Source: Methanofastidiosum sp.
GTDB taxonomy: Archaea; Methanobacteriota_B; Thermococci; Methanofastidiosales; Methanofastidiosaceae
DNA length: 7,742 bases
Reading direction: 5' to 3'
NCBI GenBank assembly: GCA_013329085.1
Contig: DUKX01000088.1
Location: 1 to 7,742 of the forward strand
Made by a program: the position numbers and the translations under genes. The notes beneath the pieces were generated by a model. That model was not told the origin of the DNA. It ran no database searches and saw only the letters and a list, made by a program, of their open reading frames with translations. Each line of letters begins with the position of its first letter. Position 1 is the stretch's first letter. Positions 1 through 4,076 of the stretch are shown one piece after another.

Positions 1-105
1 ATTGATATTAAAAAAGACAAGTTTACTATCAATGAATTTATTGATATTACCAAGAATGCTTATGGTGGTGATATTATTATACAACTAAAAGATTACTGTT
101 CTTAA
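1..105 (+). CDS. 3' end of a hypothetical protein (5' truncated)
   Basis: An open frame enters from the left edge and ends at TAA (103-105), giving the last 34 residues (ending GDIIIQLKDYCS). The tail is hydrophilic with alternating beta-like hydrophobics. No family can be recognised from so short a piece. It shares direction and composition with the next gene, whose likely ATG follows 27 nt later, so the two are probably co-transcribed. The frame is clean, but function is unknown. Confidence 0.6.
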   Translation: MDIKKDKFTINEFIDITKNAYGGDIIIQLKDYCS

Positions 106-132
106 TTGTTTAACCCTTTAATAAATTGTAAT

Positions 133-288
133 ATGAGACAAGTATTTAATGAAAAAATAGAAGAATTCTTAAAGGAATTTTATCCTAAAATATCTAAAAT
201 GTTTAATGTCAATATTGGAGATAAACATAAAATTGAAGATATTATAGGAACTGCTATTATAGAATATCAAAAGAAATCTAAGAAGTAA
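133..288 (+). CDS. Small hypothetical protein, 51 aa
   Basis: I chose the ATG at 133 because it follows an A/T-rich leader (TTGTAATATG) like those before most genes here. An upstream in-frame TTG at 106 would add 9 residues but sits directly on the previous stop. The product (MRQVFNEKIEEFLKEF...) is charged, lysine-rich and probably all-helical, with heptad-like hydrophobic spacing in the first 20 residues. There are no cysteines, membrane segments or known motif. It is the last gene before a non-coding gap holding a tRNA-like element. I do not recognise the family. Confidence 0.55.
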   Translation: MRQVFNEKIEEFLKEFYPKISKMFNVNIGDKHKIEDIIGTAIIEYQKKSKK

Positions 289-300
289 CCATTTATTAAC

Positions 301-386
301 GTCCCTGTGATGGAATGTAGACATATAGGCGGTGACGTGTTAAACCACTTGCTGAAAAGGTGTGGGTTCATTACCCATCAGGGACA
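301..386 (+). tRNA. tRNA-like element 1 (class II, Leu-like ends; anticodon unresolved)
   Basis: The 7-bp acceptor stem is perfect (GTCCCTG 301-307 with CAGGGAC 379-385), followed by an A in the discriminator position and no encoded CCA. Positions 8-9 are TG. A 3-bp D-stem (ATG 310-312/CAT 322-324) encloses GAATGTAGA, which resembles the Leu D-loop but has one G where GG is expected. The T-arm is canonical: GTGGG 362-366, loop TTCATTA, CCCAT 374-378. The 86-nt length suits a class II tRNA. The 36 nt between D-arm and T-arm do not give a normal 5-bp/7-nt anticodon arm. The best fold is GTG 332-334/CAC 346-348, extended by GC/GC, with an 11-nt loop that contains TTAA. It could be a divergent phage tRNA-Leu, a decayed tRNA, or a tRNA mimic in the mRNA. 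Confidence 0.55.
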
Positions 387-396
387 CAAACTAAAA

Positions 397-440
397 ATGT
401 CGCACATCTATCCTAAATGAGCGACACAATATTTTTCTAT
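397..440 (+). terminator. Hairpin with T-rich tail, possible terminator, enclosing a 7-codon mini-ORF
   Basis: TGTCGC (398-403) and GCGACA (421-426) form a perfect 6-bp stem with a 17-nt loop. An A/T-rich tail follows (ATTTTTC begins 5 nt after the stem). This is a plausible but not ideal intrinsic terminator. A mini-ORF ATG...TGA (397-420, peptide MSHIYPK) fills the loop exactly: its start codon overlaps the left arm and its stop abuts the right arm. An A-rich leader precedes it. Translation through the loop would open the hairpin, so an attenuator is possible, but chance is equally likely. Confidence 0.35.
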
Positions 441-445
441 TTCTT

Positions 446-472
446 ATACTGTGAGTACATTACATGCAGTAT
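446..472. repeat. Inverted repeat / interrupted hairpin upstream of the 519 gene
   Basis: ATACTG (446-451) pairs with CAGTAT (467-472), and inside it GTA (455-457) pairs with TAC (461-463), separated by symmetric 3-nt internal loops. A locally G-rich stretch (GCGTAGGGGG, about 477-486), unusual here, follows before the start at 519. It may be a 5' UTR structure or a protein-binding site. No promoter boxes are convincing nearby. Confidence 0.35.
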
Positions 473-518
473 TAAAGCGTAGGGGGTCTCGGAATATTAA
501 CTCTAAAAATTGAATTGT

Positions 519-686
519 ATGGAAACATTAACAACACAAAAAGTAATTGAAATTACTTTAAAAGCAAAAGAAATGTTTACTATTCTTACTGGAAATCCAA
601 ATTATGATGAATTAAGAAGCAGGTGTTTCCAAACAATGAATGAAGGAATAGAAGAACTTAAAAAACGTGGAATAAGAATTGAATAA
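519..686 (+). CDS. Small hypothetical protein, 55 aa
   Basis: The frame opens with ATG at 519, after an A/T-rich leader, and stops at TAA (684-686). The product (METLTTQKVIEITLKAKEMF...) is probably two helices joined by a GNPNY turn near residues 25-29, with one cysteine and no membrane segment. It lies 27 nt before the 241-aa gene in the same direction, so it is likely the first gene of that transcript. The family is not recognised. Support comes from codon use and leader resembling neighbouring genes. Confidence 0.6.
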   Translation: METLTTQKVIEITLKAKEMFTILTGNPNYDELRSRCFQTMNEGIEELKKRGIRIE

Positions 687-713
687 GTTACTTAACTCTT
701 AAAAACTAATAAT

Positions 714-1439
714 ATGAAAAGTTTAAAAGAACAAGATGGTAAGCACTACCAAAAATGTACAGTAGTTATACTTCCTACTGAAGAAGCAAGTAGATTGTAT
801 TTAGATATTGCTAAAAATAAATTAGCAATGACTTCAGATGATCCTTATTATACACAAAATTTTGGTGGTGGAACATCTAATCAACAGCTTTATATTACAT
901 CAAATGAACCTATTGTTGAAGGTGATTGGTATATAAAGGATAATGAAATTCACCAAAAGTTATATGGTAAGACAGTTATACCTTCTGATGCAAGAAAGAT
1001 TATTGCTACAACTGATACATTAAGATATGATACAGGTAAAGTAAGTTCTTCTATAACTTGTGGAGATATTCCTGTTTATAAGCAATTACCTTCACCATCA
1101 CCGGAGTTCATTAGTGCCTTTATAGAGGCTTACAATGCAGGGAAACCTATATGTTCTGTATTAGTTGAAATGATTACTTATTATGTAAAAGGTAACTATT
1201 CTAATATCTGTGTAAGTTGTAAGAATGAATTTCATAATACAGATAAATTAGGATTTATATGTCCTGATTGTAGTTGGAAAATTAAAGTTGACAATCAAAA
1301 CTGCATTACTATCCGCAAGGTAAAGGATAATTATACAAGAGAAGAAGTGGCATATTTCATTAGTGCTTGTAGTAGTAGCGTTTATAGCAAACTTCACGCT
1401 CAGGAAAGTATCAATAAATGGATTGAAAATAACCTTTAA
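714..1439 (+). CDS. Conserved Bacteroidota-phage hypothetical protein with zinc ribbon, 241 aa
   Basis: The N-terminal and central parts match a pattern I know from hypothetical proteins of Bacteroidota phages: a QQLYITSNEPIVEGDWYI block (57-74), then ARKIIATTDTL (93-103), then a PEFISAFIEAYNAGKPI block (130-146). The family's function is unknown. A zinc ribbon is evident at C166-x2-C169 and C183-x2-C186 (ICVSC...FICPDC), inserted before the terminal KVKDNYTREEV block (202-212), which usually follows more directly. The zinc ribbon suggests nucleic-acid or protein binding; that is inference. The ATG at 714 follows AAAACTAATAATATG, the usual leader type here. Confidence is high that it is real, moderate for the family, none for function. 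Confidence 0.88.
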   Translation: MKSLKEQDGKHYQKCTVVILPTEEASRLYLDIAKNKLAMTSDDPYYTQNFGGGTSNQQLYITSNEPIVEGDWYIKDNEIHQKLYGKTVIPSDARKIIATTDTLRYDTGKVSSSITCGDIPVYKQLPSPSPEFISAFIEAYNAGKPICSVLVEMITYYVKGNYSNICVSCKNEFHNTDKLGFICPDCSWKIKVDNQNCITIRKVKDNYTREEVAYFISACSSSVYSKLHAQESINKWIENNL

Positions 1440-1451
1440 AACAAACTTAAT

Positions 1452-1724
1452 ATGCATGCATTATATTATGTAATAAAGTCTGAGTATCATGCTAATAAAG
1501 GTGAAAGATACTTTAAGTTTGATCCAGCAAAAAATAGTGTACTCCAGATAATTGTATCAACCGGTGAAAAGAAAACTGGAAGACCCAATTTGAAAGGAAC
1601 ATACTTAACTTCCCGCATGGCTTTTCTGGGTAATTATATTCAGTATGACTATGTGAAACCTATTACAGAAGATGCTTTTTATAAGCAACTTGATAAAATG
1701 TACAAAAAACTTTTAAAATTTTAA
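1452..1724 (+). CDS. Hypothetical protein, 90 aa
   Basis: The ATG at 1452 follows AAACTTAATATG, 12 nt after the previous stop, so it is surely in the same operon. The product is basic and aromatic-rich (many Tyr, Phe, Lys), starting MHALYYVIKSEYHANKGERY and ending YKKLLKF. A GRPNLKGTYLTSRMAFLGNY stretch (about 43-62) looks like a turn-rich beta region. There is no membrane segment, cysteine pair or known motif. The position in a run of small early-type phage genes suggests a host-takeover or accessory role; that is inference. Confidence 0.75.
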   Translation: MHALYYVIKSEYHANKGERYFKFDPAKNSVLQIIVSTGEKKTGRPNLKGTYLTSRMAFLGNYIQYDYVKPITEDAFYKQLDKMYKKLLKF

Positions 1725-1728
1725 CAAT

Positions 1729-1788
1729 ATGTTAAACGAAAAATACACAATAGAATACTGCAAATCTCATCCTATTGCTATCAAGTAA
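1729..1788 (+). CDS. Doubtful 19-aa ORF
   Basis: An ATG four bases after the previous stop, with the leader TAACAATATG seen before real genes here, opens a 19-codon frame (MLNEKYTIEYCKSHPIAIK) ending at TAA. It could be a genuine small peptide, a leader peptide for the tRNA-like element downstream, or the start of a gene later broken. The words CATCCTATTGC (1769-1779) and CATTCCTATTGC (1795-1806) recur, one inside and one just after it, hinting at a small duplication. Confidence 0.3.
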   Translation: MLNEKYTIEYCKSHPIAIK

Positions 1789-1833
1789 TAACATCATTCC
1801 TATTGCATTTTCTGTTGTAGCATGATAAGATAC

Positions 1834-1903
1834 TGCCATCTGGTGATATAATCTCTCTGAATAAGCGTAGAGTGATACCTGTTCGATTCGGGTAATGGCA
1901 GCA
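1834..1903 (+). tRNA. tRNA-like element 2 (short; aberrant D and anticodon arms)
   Basis: The T-arm is canonical: ACCTG 1877-1881, loop TTCGATT, CGGGT 1889-1893 (one G-U). TGCCAT (1834-1839) pairs with ATGGCA (1895-1900), extendable by C1833-G1901; a GCA follows. The 36 nt between acceptor and T-arm are too short for normal D and anticodon arms. Instead ATCTCTCT (1851-1858) pairs with AGAGTGAT (1869-1876), with one T-T mismatch and a 10-nt loop, GAATAAGCGT. No anticodon can be assigned. It lies about 17 nt upstream of the membrane-protein ATG. It could be a degenerate tRNA, a D-arm-less tRNA mimic, or an mRNA 5' structure. Confidence 0.45.
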
Positions 1904-1919
1904 AACTAAACAAAAGAAA

Positions 1920-2075
1920 ATGACAAAGATATTTCATTTGTTCATGAGAGGTATGTGCTACATGGTTTCTTTGATGATGATATCATCAGGAATATATCAT
2001 AGCATATATATTCTCTGCATTGCCGGTGCATTATTCGGCCTGTTAGTCTACACAGACAAGATAGACAAAGAATAA
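1920..2075 (+). CDS. Small membrane protein, 51 aa
   Basis: The frame starts at the ATG at 1920, after an A-rich leader (CTAAACAAAAGAAAATG), and ends at TAA (2073-2075). Residues about 5-23 (FHLFMRGMCYMVSLMM region) and 27-44 (YHSIYILCIAGALFGLLVY region) are hydrophobic, consistent with one long or two short membrane helices. The C-terminus is charged (TDKIDKE). Function is unknown; small phage membrane proteins often act in lysis, superinfection exclusion or membrane remodelling, and nothing here decides among them. It is 16 nt from the next gene. Confidence 0.7.
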   Translation: MTKIFHLFMRGMCYMVSLMMISSGIYHSIYILCIAGALFGLLVYTDKIDKE

Positions 2076-2091
2076 CTAAAAAATAAAAAAA

Positions 2092-2610
2092 ATGGAAAAC
2101 AAGACAAAGTTTGCTTCCTTTGACGAAGTAAGAAATGCAATGCAAGACGTTGCCAAGAACCCCAGAATCTCTACTACAGAGATAAGAGCAGTAAAAGTAT
2201 TTAGTACTGCTAACATCAAGACAAAGACACTCAAGGAAGGGCAGAAACAACACGTAATCGTCTTAAAGGACGATAAGGGTATAAACATACCCAACAGATT
2301 CACAAACAAACTCAGCAAGGATAATATTATCAAGATCAAGATCGCCGCCAAGCAGTTTGGGTGGACTCTTGAATTTGATAATAAACTCCAGCGTACCTAT
2401 GTCAAGTTCTCTGGTGAAGATAAAGAGTTTCTTATCGTAAAGAAATTGTATATCTTCAATGAAGAAACCAGAAAGATACAATACTGCGTAGAAGATAATC
2501 TTATCTATGCAGTAGCAAATGGCAGTGACGGAAGAACAATTAAGAAATACCTTTCCCTTGAGATTATGGAAGGGTTAAGAAAGATTTCTAACCTCATTGC
2601 TAAACTGTAA
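2092..2610 (+). CDS. Hypothetical protein, 172 aa
   Basis: The ATG at 2092 follows an A-rich leader (ACTAAAAAATAAAAAAAATG), typical of a strong Bacteroidota start. The product is basic (many Lys) with mixed alpha/beta character: a helical N-terminus (FASFDEVRNAMQDVAKNP), a beta-rich centre containing IKIKIAAKQFGWTLEFDNKL, then KKLYIFNEETRKIQYCVEDN, and a helical end. There is no membrane segment, signal or metal motif. Codon choice includes more C/G-ending codons (ATC, CTC, GCC) than nearby genes, perhaps reflecting strong expression or a different origin. A strong terminator follows directly. I do not recognise the family. Confidence 0.8.
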   Translation: MENKTKFASFDEVRNAMQDVAKNPRISTTEIRAVKVFSTANIKTKTLKEGQKQHVIVLKDDKGINIPNRFTNKLSKDNIIKIKIAAKQFGWTLEFDNKLQRTYVKFSGEDKEFLIVKKLYIFNEETRKIQYCVEDNLIYAVANGSDGRTIKKYLSLEIMEGLRKISNLIAKL

Positions 2611-2617
2611 ATTAAAG

Positions 2618-2648
2618 GGAGAATTACTTTGTAGTTCTCCTCTTTTTT
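2618..2648 (+). terminator. Strong rho-independent terminator
   Basis: GGAGAATTAC (2618-2627) pairs along its full length with GTAGTTCTCC (2631-2640; one T-G wobble) over a 3-nt loop, followed by TCTTTTTT. It starts 7 nt after the stop of the 172-aa gene and ends that transcript. Confidence 0.88.
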
Positions 2649-2658
2649 CATATATTTG
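2628..2658 (+). promoter_or_regulatory. Bacteroidota-type promoter (-33 TTTG, -7 TATATTTG)
   Basis: TTTG (2628-2631) and TATATTTG (2651-2658, a perfect TAnnTTTG) are 19 bp apart, the normal spacing for the Bacteroidota primary sigma factor. The -33 box overlaps the terminator loop, and the -7 box runs into the first box of the attC-like site, so transcription would start just inside the repeat. It would serve the inserted genes and perhaps the recombination operon, much as an integron cassette promoter does. Confidence 0.6.
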
Positions 2659-2790
2659 CATAACGAATTACGCTTAATGCAGTGGCGGATAAGAAGCACT
2701 GCACTATCAATAACCACAAATGAAAATTAGAAGCACAAAACTTAAAATTACCACTACACCCGCCATTGTATTTAAGCGTGTGTTATGCAA
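2656..2790. repeat. attC-like recombination site 0 (left border of array)
   Basis: Outer box TTGCATAAC (2656-2664) pairs with GTTATGCAA (2782-2790). An unpaired spacer is GAATT on the left and GT on the right. The inner box ACGCTTAA (2670-2677) pairs with TTAAGCGT (2772-2779). After one extra base on the right, TGCAGTGGCGG (2678-2688) pairs with CCGCCATTGTA (2760-2770; two G-T). The remaining 71 nt form a variable loop carrying AGAAGCAC twice (2692 and 2729). The unpaired spacer and extrahelical base are the features integron integrases read in folded attC. Confidence 0.7.
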
Positions 2791-2880
2791 GTGCGTTGGC
2801 TTGTGGGGTGGCTCGTTCTCTTTTTCAAATTTTTTCTTTTTGTGCGTGGGAAAATAATTCAATTATTAAATCATAATACT

Positions 2881-3501
2881 ATGGAAGAAATAATCAACAA
2901 AGCAGCTGAATTGATACAGCCAATCAACTATGAACCGTTTGATACTGGCTATTATGTTGTAATGAACCAAAAAGATGAAGGTGGTTCAGACCATTGTATA
3001 AACTGTATAAAAGATGCAGTGAAAGCAGCAAGGAAATATCATTTTGAGCAAAGACAGCAAATAAAAGATGATTACGACAAGCTGCTTACAAAAGGAATTT
3101 GGAGAGGGAAAAAAGTAAAAGAGAAATATTCCCAATCGGATATTATGCGTTCAATGAGAAGTAAACTAAAGGAATATCCAGCGAAGGCATCTTTTACTTA
3201 CGAAGGACACGACCCTGATTTTGGTGGTGGCCTTTCAGAACCTTGCTCTTGTGCTGAATGTGGCGAACCATTTCAATGCTCATTTACTCCCGATTTGGAT
3301 GAAGCCAACCGATTACTTGAAGATATAAATGCAGGTGATTTATCCGATAGAAGAAAATGGGAATATGACATTGCATTTTATCACTTTGAATATTGTGATG
3401 ATGATGTAAAAGAAGTTCTTGTTCAAGTTGCTAATTCAATCATTAAATCATTTGAGGGTGAGCAAAAAAAAGAAAAATTTGAAAAAGAGAATGTTGCATA
3501 A
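2881..3501 (+). CDS. Cassette gene 1: cysteine-rich hypothetical protein, 206 aa
   Basis: I start at the ATG at 2881, after an A/T-rich leader (AAATCATAATACTATG). The in-frame ATG at 2785 lies inside the recombination box and would add a spurious hydrophobic stretch translated from the T-rich cassette leader. The product has C39-x2-C42 (HCINC) and a second cluster C122, C124, C127, C133 (CSCAECGEPFQC), suggesting one or two metal sites. The middle is basic and helical, and the C-terminus is acidic then lysine-rich. It resembles uncharacterised proteins of Bacteroidota accessory regions; no function can be given. Its stop TAA lies within the second recombination box, as in integron cassettes. 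Expression probably depends on the promoter at 2628. Confidence 0.8.
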   Translation: MEEIINKAAELIQPINYEPFDTGYYVVMNQKDEGGSDHCINCIKDAVKAARKYHFEQRQQIKDDYDKLLTKGIWRGKKVKEKYSQSDIMRSMRSKLKEYPAKASFTYEGHDPDFGGGLSEPCSCAECGEPFQCSFTPDLDEANRLLEDINAGDLSDRRKWEYDIAFYHFEYCDDDVKEVLVQVANSIIKSFEGEQKKEKFEKENVA

Positions 3502-3591
3502 CGGATGAGGCTAAGAAACGTAGCCTTGTAATCACGTTTCAAAATAGGTAGGAACTTTATTGGCTATGTTTTTTAGCCTTTGTTACCGCCA
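3494..3591. repeat. attC-like recombination site 1 (junction of cassettes 1 and 2)
   Basis: TTGCATAAC (3494-3502) is followed by the unpaired GGATG and an 18-bp stem: 3508-3525 (AGGCTAAGAAACGTAGCC) with 3562-3579, continuous except for two G-T wobbles. Then comes an unpaired TT and GTTACCGCCA (3582-3591). Across the site only TAAC/GTTA of the outer box pairs, as expected when its halves come from different cassettes. The spacer asymmetry (5 nt left, 2 nt right) is identical to site 0. The loop is 3526-3561. Confidence 0.72.
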
Positions 3592-3607
3592 GTTAATTTT
3601 AAGTCAG

Positions 3608-3835
3608 ATGGAAAAGGAACCATTTAGTATTGAACATCAAGTAGAATCTTTATGCCATAACGGTCTGCGAAAAGATGTCATTCACGAAAATAGTGCGATG
3701 GGAAAACTTATTTCTCAAACAATGCCAAATCATTCAATTACAGAAGCATTGGAGAAAATATTAAAACCAGAATACGCAAACACAGTATTTACGTGGCATC
3801 AAATCGTAGAGGCACTAAATAAACGTCATTTTTAA
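3608..3835 (+). CDS. Cassette gene 2: small hypothetical protein, 75 aa
   Basis: The start is the ATG at 3608, 26 nt into the cassette. An upstream TTG frame from 3560 would run backwards through the recombination site and is rejected. The product (MEKEPFSIEHQVESLCHNGL...) is soluble and probably helical, with a C-terminal TWHQIVEALNKRHF segment and no metal or membrane motif. The stop (3833-3835) lies 1 nt before the TGGCGGTAAC box, a compact arrangement typical of gene cassettes. I do not recognise the family. Cassette genes often encode antitoxins, immunity or defence proteins, but nothing here shows that. Confidence 0.7.
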   Translation: MEKEPFSIEHQVESLCHNGLRKDVIHENSAMGKLISQTMPNHSITEALEKILKPEYANTVFTWHQIVEALNKRHF

Positions 3836-3836
3836 T

Positions 3837-3862
3837 TGGCGGTAACTAATCGCTAAACGTAA
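3837..3862. repeat. Truncated attC-like half-site of cassette 2
   Basis: TGGCGGTAAC (3837-3846) is the exact reverse complement of the cassette-2 start (3582-3591). TAATC occupies the spacer position and GCTAAACG (3852-3859) the inner-box position. No matching TTTAGC + 2 nt + GTT follows before the next gene, so the right half is missing. The nearest complement is TACGTTTA (3903-3910), inside the next CDS and without GTT. Confidence 0.55.
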
Positions 3863-3866
3863 CACA

Positions 3867-3883
3867 ATCATATCAATTATGAT
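3867..3883. promoter_or_regulatory. Palindrome over a start codon, possible operator
   Basis: ATCATA (3867-3872) and TATGAT (3878-3883) form a perfect inverted repeat with a 5-nt spacer, and the ATG of the following gene (3879-3881) lies in the right arm. The gene encodes a ribbon-helix-helix-like protein, a class that often binds such repeats and represses its own gene. Autoregulation is inferred only. Confidence 0.3.
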
Positions 3884-4076
3884 AAAACCCATTGAAACAC
3901 AATACGTTTACAAAAAGCAAATCGGCTTCACAAAGCAGCAACAATCGAGTTTAAAAATACTTGAGGATTACGGAGTGAATGTAAATCAGTTTATACGCCA
4001 AGCGATAAAAGAGAAATTGCAGCGTGATTGGCCTACAATTAAGAAGAAAAAAGAAAAAACTAAATACAAATTTTAA
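3879..4076 (+). CDS. Ribbon-helix-helix-like DNA-binding protein, 65 aa
   Basis: Residues about 12-52 fit a ribbon-helix-helix (CopG/Arc-like) layout: a short strand (KKQIGFT), helix 1 (KQQQSSLKILEDYG), the turn VNVNQ, and helix 2 (FIRQAIKEKLQRDW), followed by a lysine-rich tail. Such proteins bind DNA as dimers and serve as repressors, plasmid regulators or antitoxins. No toxin gene adjoins it, so an orphan antitoxin or a regulator of the operon are both possible. Codons such as CCC, CGC, GGC and TCG occur here but are rare in the following genes, suggesting it arrived with the cassette segment. Its stop TAA directly abuts the ATG of the ATPase gene (TAAATG), so translational coupling is likely. 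Confidence 0.68.
   Translation: MIKPIETQYVYKKQIGFTKQQQSSLKILEDYGVNVNQFIRQAIKEKLQRDWPTIKKKKEKTKYKF

Larger units (their letters stand above)
2656..3862 (+). mobile_element. Integron-like gene-cassette segment (two cassettes, no integrase seen)
   Basis: Two complete and one truncated attC-like inverted repeats bracket two small genes in the same direction. Each cassette starts with GTT plus a box complementary to the box just after its own gene: GTTATGCAA (2782) with TTGCATAAC (3494), and GTTACCGCCA (3582) with TGGCGGTAAC (3837). That pairing within a cassette, not merely across a junction, is the signature of integron cassettes. Inferred cassette 1 is about 2783-3582; cassette 2 starts at 3583 and has lost its 3' half-site. 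The boxes keep only the GTT/AAC core of the classical consensus. The right border is uncertain: 3862, or 4076 if the next gene came with it. Confidence 0.65.

Noticed and set aside
1942..2253. Antisense frames on the minus strand (also at 1248-1457, 2076-2351, 2263-2481, 2505-2717, 3951-4334, 4898-5260, 4947-5219, 6144-6431, 6410-6637)
   Set aside because: They mirror well-supported + strand genes, have Phe/Ile/Leu/Cys-rich compositions typical of reverse translations of Lys/Asp-rich genes, and lack leaders.
2785..2880. Start of cassette gene 1 at the ATG at 2785 (238-aa version with a hydrophobic N-terminus)
   Set aside because: The ATG is part of the GTTATGCAA recombination box, and the added residues translate the G/T-rich and T-rich leader. 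The apparent membrane segment is an artefact; the ATG at 2881 has a normal leader.
3560..3607. Start of cassette gene 2 at TTG 3560 (91-aa version)
   Set aside because: It would be translated through the right arm of the attC-like stem and belong to two cassettes; the ATG at 3608 lies inside the cassette.
2656..3862. Insertion sequence or CRISPR array as explanation for the repeats
   Set aside because: No transposase, target duplication or matching terminal repeats of one element, and no regularly spaced identical direct repeats; the inverted arms differ between sites and match cassette by cassette.
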